Below, piece by piece: positions 55,459 through 64,000 of a DNA stretch of 64,000 nucleotides (position 1 is its first letter; every line of letters starts with the position of its first letter). The translations under genes and the position numbers were made by a program. The notes beneath the pieces are model-generated. The model was not told where the DNA came from and searched no databases. It saw only the letters and a list, made by a program, of their open reading frames with translations. The stretch comes from Dichetophora obliterata (taxonomy: Eukaryota; Arthropoda; Insecta; Diptera; Sciomyzidae): positions 264,506,350-264,570,349 of the forward strand of contig OY986435.1 in the NCBI GenBank assembly GCA_963920525.1, read 5' to 3'.

Positions 55459-56052
55459 CTATAGAGTAGAGAAAAAAGTTAAGATAGATTGCCTAAAAGT
55501 ACCTCTCCTAGTTATTTCTCTTAACCATCTAGGTAGTGCATTCCAGAGTCTAATGGCGTTAATGAAAAACAAGTAAGACGTGTTTAAAGAATTATGCCTG
55601 GGTACAATAAGAATGTGACTTCTTCTAGACATACAAAAGCGTAATTTTTCATAAAGGTAACGAGGCGACTTTTCATGAATTAGTTTGTGCAGGTATATAC
55701 AGTTTCTTGCTTTGATGTATGATGTTATGTCGCAACCAAGTATAGAATATCTAAAGCTAGATAGGTGCTCATATCTTCGTAAACCATAAACATAACGTGT
55801 GGCGTAATGAAAACCTATTTGCAATATTAATTGGGAAGATGAGTTGAGCTTACTGTACACTGTTTCAGAGTATGTTATCAATTTTGAAATTAATTGTATC
55901 ACCAACTTACGTTTAATATTTACAGGAGTTACGCTAGCAGATATTCTCAAATTACGTAGGACATAATAAACTTTTTTCACTACATTGTTCACATGATCAA
56001 CACAGGACAAAGAAGGATTTATATAAAAGCCAAGATTTGCAATTTGACACAA
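55459..56052 (-). pseudogene. LINE C-terminal region
   Basis: 197 codons, starting with ANLGFYINPSLSCVDHVNNV, the 'lGv.id..Lsf..Hi' block after RT. LISKLITYSETVYSKL and RLWNALPRWLREI follow, the usual C-terminus of CR1/Jockey-like ORF2. A frameshift or stop at about 56,052-56,095 separates it from the RT core. Confidence 0.75.
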
Positions 56053-56094
56053 CAGCTGGCTTATTTATTTCAATAAACAAATCAGGGATATCAT

Positions 56095-56743
56095 TTATAC
56101 AGATTTTGTACTTACAAATAGCCAGGACATATGACTGGCCCACTCATTGATGCTGTTGAGATCTTCATTCATTCTACAACAGAGTTCGTCAAGATACCCT
56201 GTTCGTCGTGAAAGATAAAACTGAACATCATCAGCATATGCATGAATAGATGCATTTTTGCAAACATTAAAAATATCATTTATAAATATTGAAAACAATA
56301 GAGGACCAAGTAAGGAGCCTTGTGGAACACCAGAAATACTAACTTGTACTGGACAATTGACCAAATTTAACTTTTTGAGACCTATTACACAAATAACTGG
56401 AAATTAGATTGACAGCACTATTACAGAAACCAAATAACGTCTTAAGCTTATGACACAAATACTGATGACTTACTCTATCAAAAGCTATAGAGAAGTCTAG
56501 CAGACAGATTATAGTCATAGAACCCGTATCGTAAGGTCTTTTATCGTCAATAACTTTAACAACAGCTGAAGAGCAACTATGTCTGTTAAAACCAGATTGA
56601 AAACCAACTCGAAAACCAGATTGAAAGGGGGATAACAGGTTTCTGCCGAGTATAAAATTATTGATTTGCTGAGCCATGAGTTTCTCACAAACTTTTGAAA
56701 GAGGCGGTGAGTGAATAAAAACGGGAGTGAAGACGAATTTCAA
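56095..56743 (-). pseudogene. LINE reverse transcriptase, frameshifted
   Basis: The first part (56,339-56,743) reads LSKVCEKLMAQQINNFI, LLSPFQSGFR and ICLLDFSIAFDRVSH with the first catalytic Asp. A short duplication (GFRVGFQSGFN) is odd: it repeats the QSGF block. The second part (56,095-56,364) has SISGVPQGSLLGPLLFSIF and HAYADDVQFYLS with the YADD site. The two overlap in different frames near 56,350. The remains can be read through but do not form one protein. Confidence 0.8.
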
Positions 56744-56861
56744 GAAATAGATATAAACCGCTCTAAAGTAAATGATGTTTCATGCCATAACAGTAATAAT
56801 GATATGGATTTATTTCTATTTTAAAAAACATTAAAATCACCTAGCATGAAAATAAATAAAT

Positions 56862-57209
56862 TATCTTTTCGGTTCGTATTTTATGTGTAACCTTTAACTC
56901 GTAGAGGTTGCTTGCCTTGGGTAACCCCTAGTGAAATGTTCTGGAGGTTATTTTTTGGAAGATTTTAACCTTTAACCTCCTTCAAAAGTTGGCTTATAGG
57001 GTATTTTCCAAAAAATGGGTCAAATTGAGTTCCGAAAAAATATTTCTCGGAAAATTTTAATTTAGGCTTCCGAAGACAAGAACCACCCTGAATTTAGTTT
57101 AACATACAATGTTTTATATTGTTTAATTCCATTTTTGACCAAAAAAGTCCAATTTAAAACCACTGTAAGAAATACTTGTGACGTAGTAGAGCAAAAAGCT
57201 ACTTACTTA
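56862..57209 (-). repeat. ~430-bp inverted repeat, right copy, inner part
   Basis: Complement of about 43,645-44,010: TTATCTTTTCGGTTCG, CCTAGTGAAATGTTCTGGAG, CAAGAACCACCCTGAATT and TTTTTGACCAAAAAAGTCCA. Interrupted at 57,209 by the Gypsy element. It continues at 62,348. Confidence 0.75.
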
Positions 57210-57498
57210 TTTTAACTCTAAATACTTTTTTATTTGTATGTTTAATTTTATTTATGAAGATTGGTTTTTATGCGACTTTCTCCTTTGTCAGACGGCGAGA
57301 TAGCGCGAGCAAAACGGTAACGAACAAATCAAAAAATGGCTCTCCTTCACTTTTGGCAGCTGTCAAAGTTCAAACGCCATCTGTCTGTCAAAAGTGAATG
57401 TCGAGCTATTCATGCAGGGATGCCAAACTTATTGTAGCTAACAGGGCAATCACACATGACGCGTATGATTCACGAGACTGCGTAAATTTACTTTTACA
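57210..57498 (-). repeat. Gypsy 3' LTR
   Basis: The coding strand begins TGTAAAAGTAAATTTACGCA and ends AGAGTTAAAA, so the 3' terminus is not the usual CA. No clear polypurine tract precedes it. Confidence 0.9.
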
Positions 57499-57616
57499 AC
57501 TCGGCCAATCTGACAAGGGATCGTCCTCGATAACAATGCAATATTAAATCTATGGTTTACAATGTTTGCTTATAATTATTACAAATTTTATTTCTTCAGT
57601 AGTGGTATCGGCTCTG

Positions 57617-59350
57617 TTATTTAGACAACCATTTTCGCATTCTGTTAGCTTCTACCACTCCATCATACGGCAACTGAGTCAGCTGGCAGTTTTCTACGTC
57701 ACGAATGACATATCTATCATGGCCAAGGGCCTTATGTACAACAAAAGGTCCCTTATACTTTGGTAGTAGCTTTTTATTTGTCCCGACTACTGTATCAACA
57801 TTTCTAATCACGACGAAATCACCCACATTGTAGCGTTTTGGGTTAGATGAATGTTTTAAAACATAATTAAAGCTGTATTCTTGAGATTTTTTTATTGCTT
57901 TGGCAGCATCGGACCGCATTTGATTCAAATCACGTTCCTTACCACAGTCTTGTTTCCCGTTTATATATTCTGTAAGTTCATCAATAAACTCACCACGTTG
58001 CTCTACACCGAACAAAAGCATACTAGGAGAATAATTTGTAGTACTATGAATTGAGTTGTTGATTGCATATTCCACCTGAGTAAGTTTATTAACCCAGTCG
58101 GCATGTTCTAAAGGCTCACTTAATTTTCCTAGCATAGCTTTAATCACCCTATTAACTCTTTCAACCTGACCATTGGCTTGTGGAGAAGCCACAGCCACTT
58201 TGACGTGCTGTATATTCCGTTTTAACAAATACTCCCCAAATTCTAAAGATGTGAAACATGTTCCCCTGTCTGATATAATTCGTCTGGGTCTACTATAATA
58301 AGAGAAATATTTTTCCAGAGAAGCAGTTACTTCTAGTGTGCTAGTGGAATTAGTGGGATACAACTTTACAAACTTCGAGAAGGCATCAATTACAACTAAT
58401 ATATGTTTTCTCTTCGATTTGATGGAAGGCAGTGGCCCAAAGTGATCAACATGAATAGCGTCAAATGGTAACGTGCTTTTTGGAATGCTATACAAATTTC
58501 TTTCAGTATGTCGGACTGGTGCACTATACATTATACATTTCAGACAATTCTCAATAAAGCATTTTATTTTTTCCCGCATATTTTGGAACCAATAATACAA
58601 ACTAACACTGTCATAAGTCTTATCTGTTGCTTGGTGGCATATTTTTTCGTGAATTAATCGTATAACATTATCCTCCATCTCTTTGGGCACGAATAATGCT
58701 TTAATTCCACCTTTTCTTACTCTAAAAACAAGTCCATCTATTAGTTCATAATCTTTTACCTCTCTTATCTCGAGACGAGCACGTATATCCCTTATAACTT
58801 CATCTCTTTCTTGAGAGATTCGGATCTGAAAGTCTACCTCACTTTGCTCCAGAAATAATGCAATTTGGCAGCGGCTTAATGCATCTACATGCCCCATTGA
58901 AGCACCGCTGCGATGCTTAATGGTGTAGTTAAAATTTTCTAATTCTAACGCCCACCTCGCGATCCGTGGATTTGTTTGTTTTTTTGATAAAGTCATAGTC
59001 AGCGAATTACAATCAGTTATTATTTTAAAAGGTATTCCTTCCAGATAAACTCTAAAGCGTCTTAATGCATAAATAATTGCTAAAGTTTCTAATTTAAAGC
59101 TGTGGTATTTGGCTTCTGCTGCAGAAGTAGTTTTTGAAAAGTAAGATAAAGGATGGAATTTTCCATTACTCTGCCGTTGAAGTAGGACAGCACCAAATCC
59201 TATTGAGCTAGCATCACAATGCAGCTCGGTTTCTTTCTCGGGATTGTAAATTGCTAAAACAGGGGCTTCAGTCAACTTCGATCGTAAATCGTAAAATGCT
59301 GTTATACATTGTTCGTCAAGAGTATATTCGGTATCTTTCTTTAAAAGCAT
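57617..59350 (-). pseudogene. Gypsy Pol, RNase H and integrase part
   Basis: 577 codons. RNase H about 40-160 (ELHCDASSIGFGAVL, LETLAIIYALRRFRVYL, IITDCNSL, GHVDALSR). Integrase zinc part HEKICH (234-239) with CLKC (269-272). Catalytic residues IHVDHFGP (Asp 302), ISDRGTCF (Asp 361) and QANGQVERVN (Glu 397), spaced as DD35E. The C-terminal tail has YNVGDFVVIRN and KYKGPFVV. It lies one base out of frame with the RT part, consistent with a one-base deletion near 59,360 that creates a TAG. All visible catalytic residues remain. Confidence 0.88.
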
Positions 59351-59364
59351 TAATAAAGGTTTGG

Positions 59365-60948
59365 CTATTCGGGAAATGACGGTATAAATCTCCTAAAATA
59401 TGAAAATAGCCCAATGCACGAGTGTAATGCTTTTCGATTTGTGGGTAAGGGATACTTCATTATGGAAGATATATGGGATTCACTTGGTTTTATTCCTTCA
59501 GGAGATACTGAATACCCTAAAAACTCTATAGTTTTATAGCCGAATTTACATTTAGCAAGATTCAGTTTAAGTCCTCGTTGAGCAATACGATGCAGAACAG
59601 TCTGTAGTAATGCTATGTGTTCGGAAAAATTTGTCGTAGCTACTAGTATGTCGTCCATATAGACTATAATGTTCTTTTCGTCAATTAGATCTTTGAATAT
59701 ATTATTAATAAAACGCTGGAACACAGCCGGAGCATTTTTAAGTCCGAAAGGCATCTTCAAGTATTCGTACTGTCCGTTAGGTGTAACAAATGCAGTGAAT
59801 GGAATTGATTCCGGTGAGACATTAACCTGGTGAAACCCGCTTTTTAAATCTAACACAGTAAATAATTTTTTACCCTCTAAATACTCTACACAATCGTCAA
59901 TAAGCGGAAGTGGATAATTATCTCTAACAGTGATCTTGTTCAAACCTCTGTAATCAACGCAAAGGCGTGTTTGCCCGTTCTTTTTCTTAACTAGGACAAT
60001 AGCTGATGCATATGGCGAACTACTTGGTCGAATTATTCCATCTCTTTGCAGTTCGTCCAAAATATTCTTTACTATGGTTCGATCCATGTATGATAGTCGA
60101 CGAGGAGGGCAGTGAAACGGAGCGTCAGTAGTTAAGTGAATTTTCATTTCATGCTTGTAAGGTTCAATTACTAAATGTCTAGGCCTAACATAAGAATCTG
60201 CGATCAACGACTTCAACTCTATACTTTTTGACTTGTCTAAAAAGTAGTCAATATTAAATTCTACATCATCATTTGTGATTTCAATACCAAATATATAGGT
60301 CAATTCAGTTTCAGAAGTACCAGCATTACTTATATTACCAACTGACTCAGCATCCGGAACATTCTCAGTATTATTTAAAGATTTTATGTGTAATAAAGTA
60401 GAAAAATCATTTGGAGTGGAAGTGCACAAATTTTTATTATTACTTTCTAGTAACAGTTCTTCAGTTTTACAATTCATTTTAACTTCTGTTAACTGTATAT
60501 GAAATAATTTCAAAAAGTCTCGGCCTAAAACCACCGGCATGAACATCGCGCTGTCAGGCACGATTTTAAGTTTAATACTTTTGGTTTTAAGTCTAAATTT
60601 TATAAGGCAATAAGCTTCTTCTTCAATATGAATTTTCATTCCGCCAATGCCAAAGAAATCTTGTGTAAGAGGCTGAACCACGCAATATCTTGAAACAAGA
60701 GATCGTTTAATGAAACTAATAGGGCTGCCGGTATCAAAAAGAGAAAGATATTCGTTAAATTTTGCACCTCCAAACCAATTAATTTTAAAACTAATACTCA
60801 CTAAATTATATATATCTACTGGATCATTGTTGTCTTCATCTACAGCTGCTAATTGTCTGTCAGCGAGCGGCTTTAAAATCTTATTTTGATTGGTGCAGGA
60901 GCGGTGCAGTTCGGCTTCATATGCCCATCTTGTGAACAGTTGTAGCAC
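59365..60948 (-). pseudogene. Gypsy Pol, protease and reverse transcriptase part
   Basis: About 527 codons, in the -1 frame relative to gag and overlapping it by 76 nt, so Gag-Pol is probably made by -1 frameshifting. Protease: LSLFDTGSPISFI with DTG at 72-74, and PVVLGRDFL. RT about 280-500: RLCVDYRGLNKIT, FTVLDLKSGFHQV (Asp 367), LKMPFGLKNAPAVFQRF and VYMDDILVA (YMDD 430-433). It ends FIPSFPE at a premature TAG where relatives continue into RNase H. The first residue shown in this frame is a GTG, and the true entry point is in the overlap. I found no canonical slippery heptamer. Confidence 0.88.
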
Positions 60949-62003
60949 TTCACTGGATTTTTTTCAATACCTTGCTTTGGTTTGGCAGAAGTAGCGACAG
61001 TATTTCGTCCAACGGAGGTAGGAGTCTTTACTTCCAAATATTTTTGTTGATAGCGATTGATGAATTTCTTTAATTCGTCAACTGTTTGGGCACTCATTAA
61101 AAGATTTATGTTGGCCACACCGTCGCCAATTCCTTCAATAATGAAATCAATAAATTCGATTTCTTCAATGTCTGAGCGCTTCGCTATTGACTGCATGCTA
61201 AGTACATAGCAATGTAGTGACTCGTTCTTTTTGTTCCAACGTCTCTGGCTTAGAGTGCGGTAGACACTTTGACGAGTGACTGCAATGTCAAACTCATTGA
61301 TAAGTGCAGCTTTCAGATCGCTATAATTTAAAGCAATCGTAGTCGACAAGAAAATTCGAGCTGTTCCAGAAAGCGATCGCATCAAGCTTAGCAGTTGCAA
61401 CCGGTCGTCCGCATTAATTGACTGCATGATCTCTTCAAAGTCTCGGATGAAACTGCGAATGGAATGTCCCAAATCATCACCACTGTACTTAGGGATAGCG
61501 TACTGAACGTCAGCGAAATCCACCCGTCTATCTTGGTTAACAATTGCAGCTCCTTCTAACTCTTGAATCCACTTTTTCAGTTGTAATATTTCAAGGCGCC
61601 CTTGCAACTCTTTCAATTCAGCATCATAAACATCGGTGTGAACGGCAGCGGCATTGGTGACGGTAGTGGCGCCAGCGGCAGGGGTAGTGACGGCAGTGGC
61701 ACCGATACAGACGTCAGTAGCAGCGGTAGTGACGGCAGTGGTAGTAGTGGCAGCAGCGTCTGTTGCGTTGAATGCAACACCAGCACAATTTCCAAATTGT
61801 CCATCAATATTATTGATATCTTCATCTGACGAATTTTCGGGTGTAGGTTCGGCTTGTGCAGGAGTATCGGTGGATTCTTCCCCGAATTTCTTGTTATGAT
61901 CAGATATCAAACGTTTAAGTTGGACTACAGTGGCCGTAGCTGGAAATATCACCCCTGCTGTAGTCAAGGCATCCATAAGTGCCTGCTTGGATTCGCGTTG
62001 CAT
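60873..62003 (-). CDS. Gypsy Gag
   Basis: 376 codons from ATG at 62,003. N-terminal region about 1-40 (LMDALTTAGVIFPATATVVQ, a short helical motif seen in several insect Gag proteins). Acidic stretch 50-65. Ala/Thr/Val-rich low-complexity segment 73-125, encoded by a triplet-repeat-like tract. Coiled-coil-like 125-150 (LQGRLEILQLKKWIQELEG). Capsid-like region about 165-325 (YSDLKAALINEF, ESLHCYVLSMQSIAKR). One zinc knuckle, C353-x2-C356-x4-H361-x4-C366 (CYNCSQDGHMKPNC). It packages element RNA. Intact, and ends with TAA inside the overlap with pol. Confidence 0.92.
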   Translation of the reverse strand: MQRESKQALMDALTTAGVIFPATATVVQLKRLISDHNKKFGEESTDTPAQAEPTPENSSDEDINNIDGQFGNCAGVAFNATDAAATTTTAVTTAATDVCIGATAVTTPAAGATTVTNAAAVHTDVYDAELKELQGRLEILQLKKWIQELEGAAIVNQDRRVDFADVQYAIPKYSGDDLGHSIRSFIRDFEEIMQSINADDRLQLLSLMRSLSGTARIFLSTTIALNYSDLKAALINEFDIAVTRQSVYRTLSQRRWNKKNESLHCYVLSMQSIAKRSDIEEIEFIDFIIEGIGDGVANINLLMSAQTVDELKKFINRYQQKYLEVKTPTSVGRNTVATSAKPKQGIEKNPVKCYNCSQDGHMKPNCTAPAPIKIRF

Positions 62004-62058
62004 TTTAATTTATGAAATAATAATTTCTTATTGTGGAATCTTTACCCCACATCTGAGT

Positions 62059-62347
62059 TTTTAACTCTAAATACTTTTTTATTTGTATGTTTAATTTTAT
62101 TTATGAAGATTGGTTTTTATGCGACTTTCTCCTTTGTCAGACGGCGAGATAGCGCGAGCAAAACGGAAACGAACAAATCAAAAAATGGCTCTCCTTCACT
62201 TTTGGCAGCTGTCAAAGTTCAAACGCCATCTGTCTGTCAAAAGTGAATGTCGAGCTATTCATGCAGGGATGCCAAACTTATTGTAGCTAACAGGGCAATC
62301 ACACGTGACGCGTATGATTCACGAGACTGCGTAAATTTACTTTTACA
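62059..62347 (-). repeat. Gypsy 5' LTR
   Basis: 289 bp, differing from the 3' LTR at two positions seen. The sequence just inside (coding strand CTCAGATGTGGGGTAAAGAT) is the expected primer-site region, but I do not recognise the tRNA. Confidence 0.9.
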
Positions 62348-62463
62348 CTTAGTTGGCGCTACAACCGTATGTCGGTCTTGGCCGCAAAAAGCGACTTGGG
62401 CTTTTGTTATTGATGGTCTGAAATAGTATCGTTTGAGATTGGTTTGGTTCACCCCCGAAAAAA
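62348..62463 (-). repeat. ~430-bp inverted repeat, right copy, outer part
   Basis: GCGACTTGGGCTTTTGTTAT, CGTTTGAGATTGGTTTGG and TTCACCCCCG are the complement of 43,575-43,645. It begins at the Gypsy target duplication and ends where the left copy starts. Confidence 0.75.
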
Positions 62464-62693
62464 TTGTGTTGCACTGTGTAATCAAAGATAAAACAACAAA
62501 AAGTTTGGTTTATTTTAACACGTCTGACTTTTTTCATTTTAAACTGAAAAGCTTAAGACGTTGTTTTGATTTTTACTTAAAAAATAATTTATTTTTCTAT
62601 TCTATACTTTCTTATATGTGTCTGATTTATGTTTTCAAAAACTTTGACAAAGCTCGTCTTACTTAAAAATTAAAAACATGTGTATATGTATAG

Positions 62694-63046
62694 TAGCGGC
62701 CGTAGCCTAGTGAATAGAGTGTGAGGCCCTTAGCTAAAGAACCGCGGTAGCCCGGGTTCAATTCCAGCTCAGACAGAAAGTTTTTCTATTGAATAATTTT
62801 TTTCTGTTCGGTCGTCACCAGACGAGATTTGCAGACAATGGCAAACCTCAGAGAGTAAAAATTGCCATGTAAAGCTTCTTGAGAACATAAGCTGTTTGGA
62901 GTCGGCATACAAAAAAAAAAACACGTAGGTCCAGTTCTCGGTCATTTGTGATCAAACATTTAATAATACGCACAACACAATTGATCAATAGAAGCTAGGT
63001 CAAAGTCCTTCCAAGGACTAAAAGGGCCAGTTTATTTTTTTTTATA
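62694..63046 (+). repeat. tRNA-derived SINE, family 1, copy B
   Basis: A-box-like CGTAGCCTAGTGAATAGAGT and B-box-like GGGTTCAATTCCAGCTCAG. The body includes GGCAAACCTCAGAGAGTAAA and ACGCACAACACAATTGATCA, with a T-rich 3' end. It is about 350 bp, full-length relative to 28,479-28,830, with an A run at about 62,911-62,922. Confidence 0.82.
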
Positions 63047-64000
63047 AACATAAAAATATTATAGTAAATAAATAAAACAAAACAAACAACATAAATTTAT
63101 CTCCTAGAAAAAAATTTAAAAACAAATAAAACTTCTTGTTCAAATAAATTAGTTAGCGGTTAGTAAAAAGTATGATGTGAATAAAGTATTCTTTTTGCAT
63201 TAAAAAACTATAGTATAGCAATAAAACTATTGTTACTTTCAAAATTCAATGAAAGTTAGTTAACAGAATCTTTTAAGATTACAACCAAAACAAAGTACAA
63301 AACAGGCTTTCAAGGTTTATGGAGAGATAAAAAGAACAGGGTGATTTTGATAATAAAAAACCATCGCTTACATTGCAGTTGCATTTATAGTTGCTAAAAA
63401 ATTTTATATTTTCTTGTGAATAAGACCCTGGGATTTAGGGCTTAGAATACAGGAATTTCGGGATTCGGGATTTCGGGATTGAAAGCCCTAATAGACATTC
63501 AAAAAACAATTTAGCTGTCGAATAATTAAACTTGCTAACCTTATCCGAATAAGTGCGTTAATTTGATGATAGTCGTTTTTTAACACTATTTTCTGTTTTT
63601 TTAACAAGTTTACAAACATAACTAAGTAAAATTGATGGATATTTTTAAACTCATCTGCGAACAAAATAAGAAAGATTCATTTATGAGAGGCATTTTAGAC
63701 CGGAGTATGAATCAAATCTTCATTTCTGAATCTCAAAATTTTTTTACCAGAAAAGGTTCATACATAAATAAAAGAAAAAATTAAGTTTTGATTCACTGGG
63801 TTGCAAAATTGCATACAAATTTACACAAATCCACCTACAGTCCTGTATCAAAATAAAAATTATCGACTGACCGCATTCATGTTAACAATACTGAATACAA
63901 CCTCGTTTAGTTGATTATTGTTAAAAATTAAAATAAATATTTTATATGTTTATAAAACAAGTCAAATACAAAAATAAAAATGTCTAAAAACATCATCAAC
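63047..64000. other. Non-coding AT-rich DNA
   Basis: A short TTCGGGATTCGGGATTTCGG motif tract near 63,455-63,480 is flanked by AGGGCTT and AAGCCCT. Nothing else is assignable. Confidence 0.5.

Larger units (their letters stand above)
55208..56885 (-). mobile_element. Truncated, internally deleted Jockey/CR1-type LINE
   Basis: On the minus strand an endonuclease scrap (FIFMLGDFNV at about 56,850-56,880) is followed after ~100 bp by RT, then a C-terminal region to 55,459 and an AT-rich 3' end with ATTAA repeats near 55,240. The region between endonuclease and RT is mostly gone. The BEL element sits at its 3' edge and the inverted repeat touches its 5' edge. Confidence 0.8.
57210..62347 (-). 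mobile_element. Nearly intact Gypsy-type LTR retrotransposon
   Basis: 5,138 bp on the minus strand, with 289-bp LTRs and target duplication CTTA (57,206-57,209 and 62,348-62,351). The order is gag then pol (protease, RT, RNase H, integrase), with no env. The two LTRs differ at two positions that I can see (GGTAACG/GGAAACG and CACATGACG/CACGTGACG), so it is young. A one-base frameshift in pol is the only clear defect. The Gag sequence recalls Mdg3-like elements, which I cannot confirm. Confidence 0.92.

Noticed and set aside
60873..60960. Canonical slippery heptamer for Gypsy -1 frameshifting
   Set aside because: The overlap contains A- and T-rich words, but none in the right phase fits X-XXY-YYZ. 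The frameshift is inferred from the frame relation only.
61602..61899. Gly/Ser- or Val/Ala-rich frames opposite and beside Gypsy gag
   Set aside because: Alternative readings of the triplet-like tract that encodes the Ala/Thr-rich part of Gag.

Overview
This is a stretch of AT-rich eukaryotic, non-coding DNA, almost certainly from a fly (Diptera, most likely Brachycera). I infer the host from the transposons: a mauritiana-type mariner, a DD41D/rosa-type mariner relative, Tc1-like elements with repeated binding sites in their ends, a LINE with a C-terminal RNase H, a BEL/Pao retrotransposon whose primer site matches insect tRNA-Tyr, and a Gypsy-type element. No host gene could be identified with confidence. 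Nearly every readable coding sequence belongs to a mobile element, and most are broken.

Layout. 1-4,000: AT-rich, nothing assignable. 4,010-8,580: decayed plus-strand LINE (LOA-like), cut by a mariner (4,910-6,180) and by further insertions. 9,126-13,955: a three-level nest, with a long-TIR DNA transposon (9,328-11,212) inside a Tc1-like element (9,152-12,700) inside a second Tc1-like element. 14,640-15,130: diverged tandem repeat. 20,721-22,014 and 29,607-30,899: two dead DD41D transposons in the same orientation. 22,880-26,063: a decayed minus-strand Jockey/CR1-type LINE. 28,479-34,100: tRNA-derived SINEs, a MITE with a hairpin nested inside it, and a TG...CA sequence of 1.4 kb (candidate solo LTR) that splits a SINE. 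37,285-41,340: dispersed fold-back repeats.

43,575-62,463 is the most interesting part. Two inverted copies of a ~430-bp sequence enclose a two-exon remnant of a conserved arthropod family of unknown function. Three retroelements have inserted into this structure: a complete 10.6-kb BEL/Pao element (44,580-55,202, minus strand), a LINE fragment (55,208-56,885) and a nearly complete Gypsy element (57,210-62,347, minus strand).

The BEL element has two 438-bp LTRs that I read as identical, a 5-bp target duplication (ATAGT), a tRNA-Tyr primer site and an uninterrupted 1,783-codon gag-pol frame. Two of its properties stand out. A third ORF, in the position usually held by env, encodes three zinc knuckles spaced exactly like those of its own Gag. 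It has no ATG, but it lies just behind a splice acceptor that joins in frame to an ATG-containing leader exon ending at a strong donor. Second, the 5' leader carries ~2.75 kb of tandem repeats in two arrays (about 54-bp and 140-bp units) with higher-order periodicity.

The genes do not form a host pathway. The relationships are parasitic: autonomous elements (BEL, perhaps Gypsy) that encode their own copying machinery, dead transposase genes, and short non-autonomous repeats (SINEs, MITEs, fold-backs) that depend on enzymes made elsewhere.
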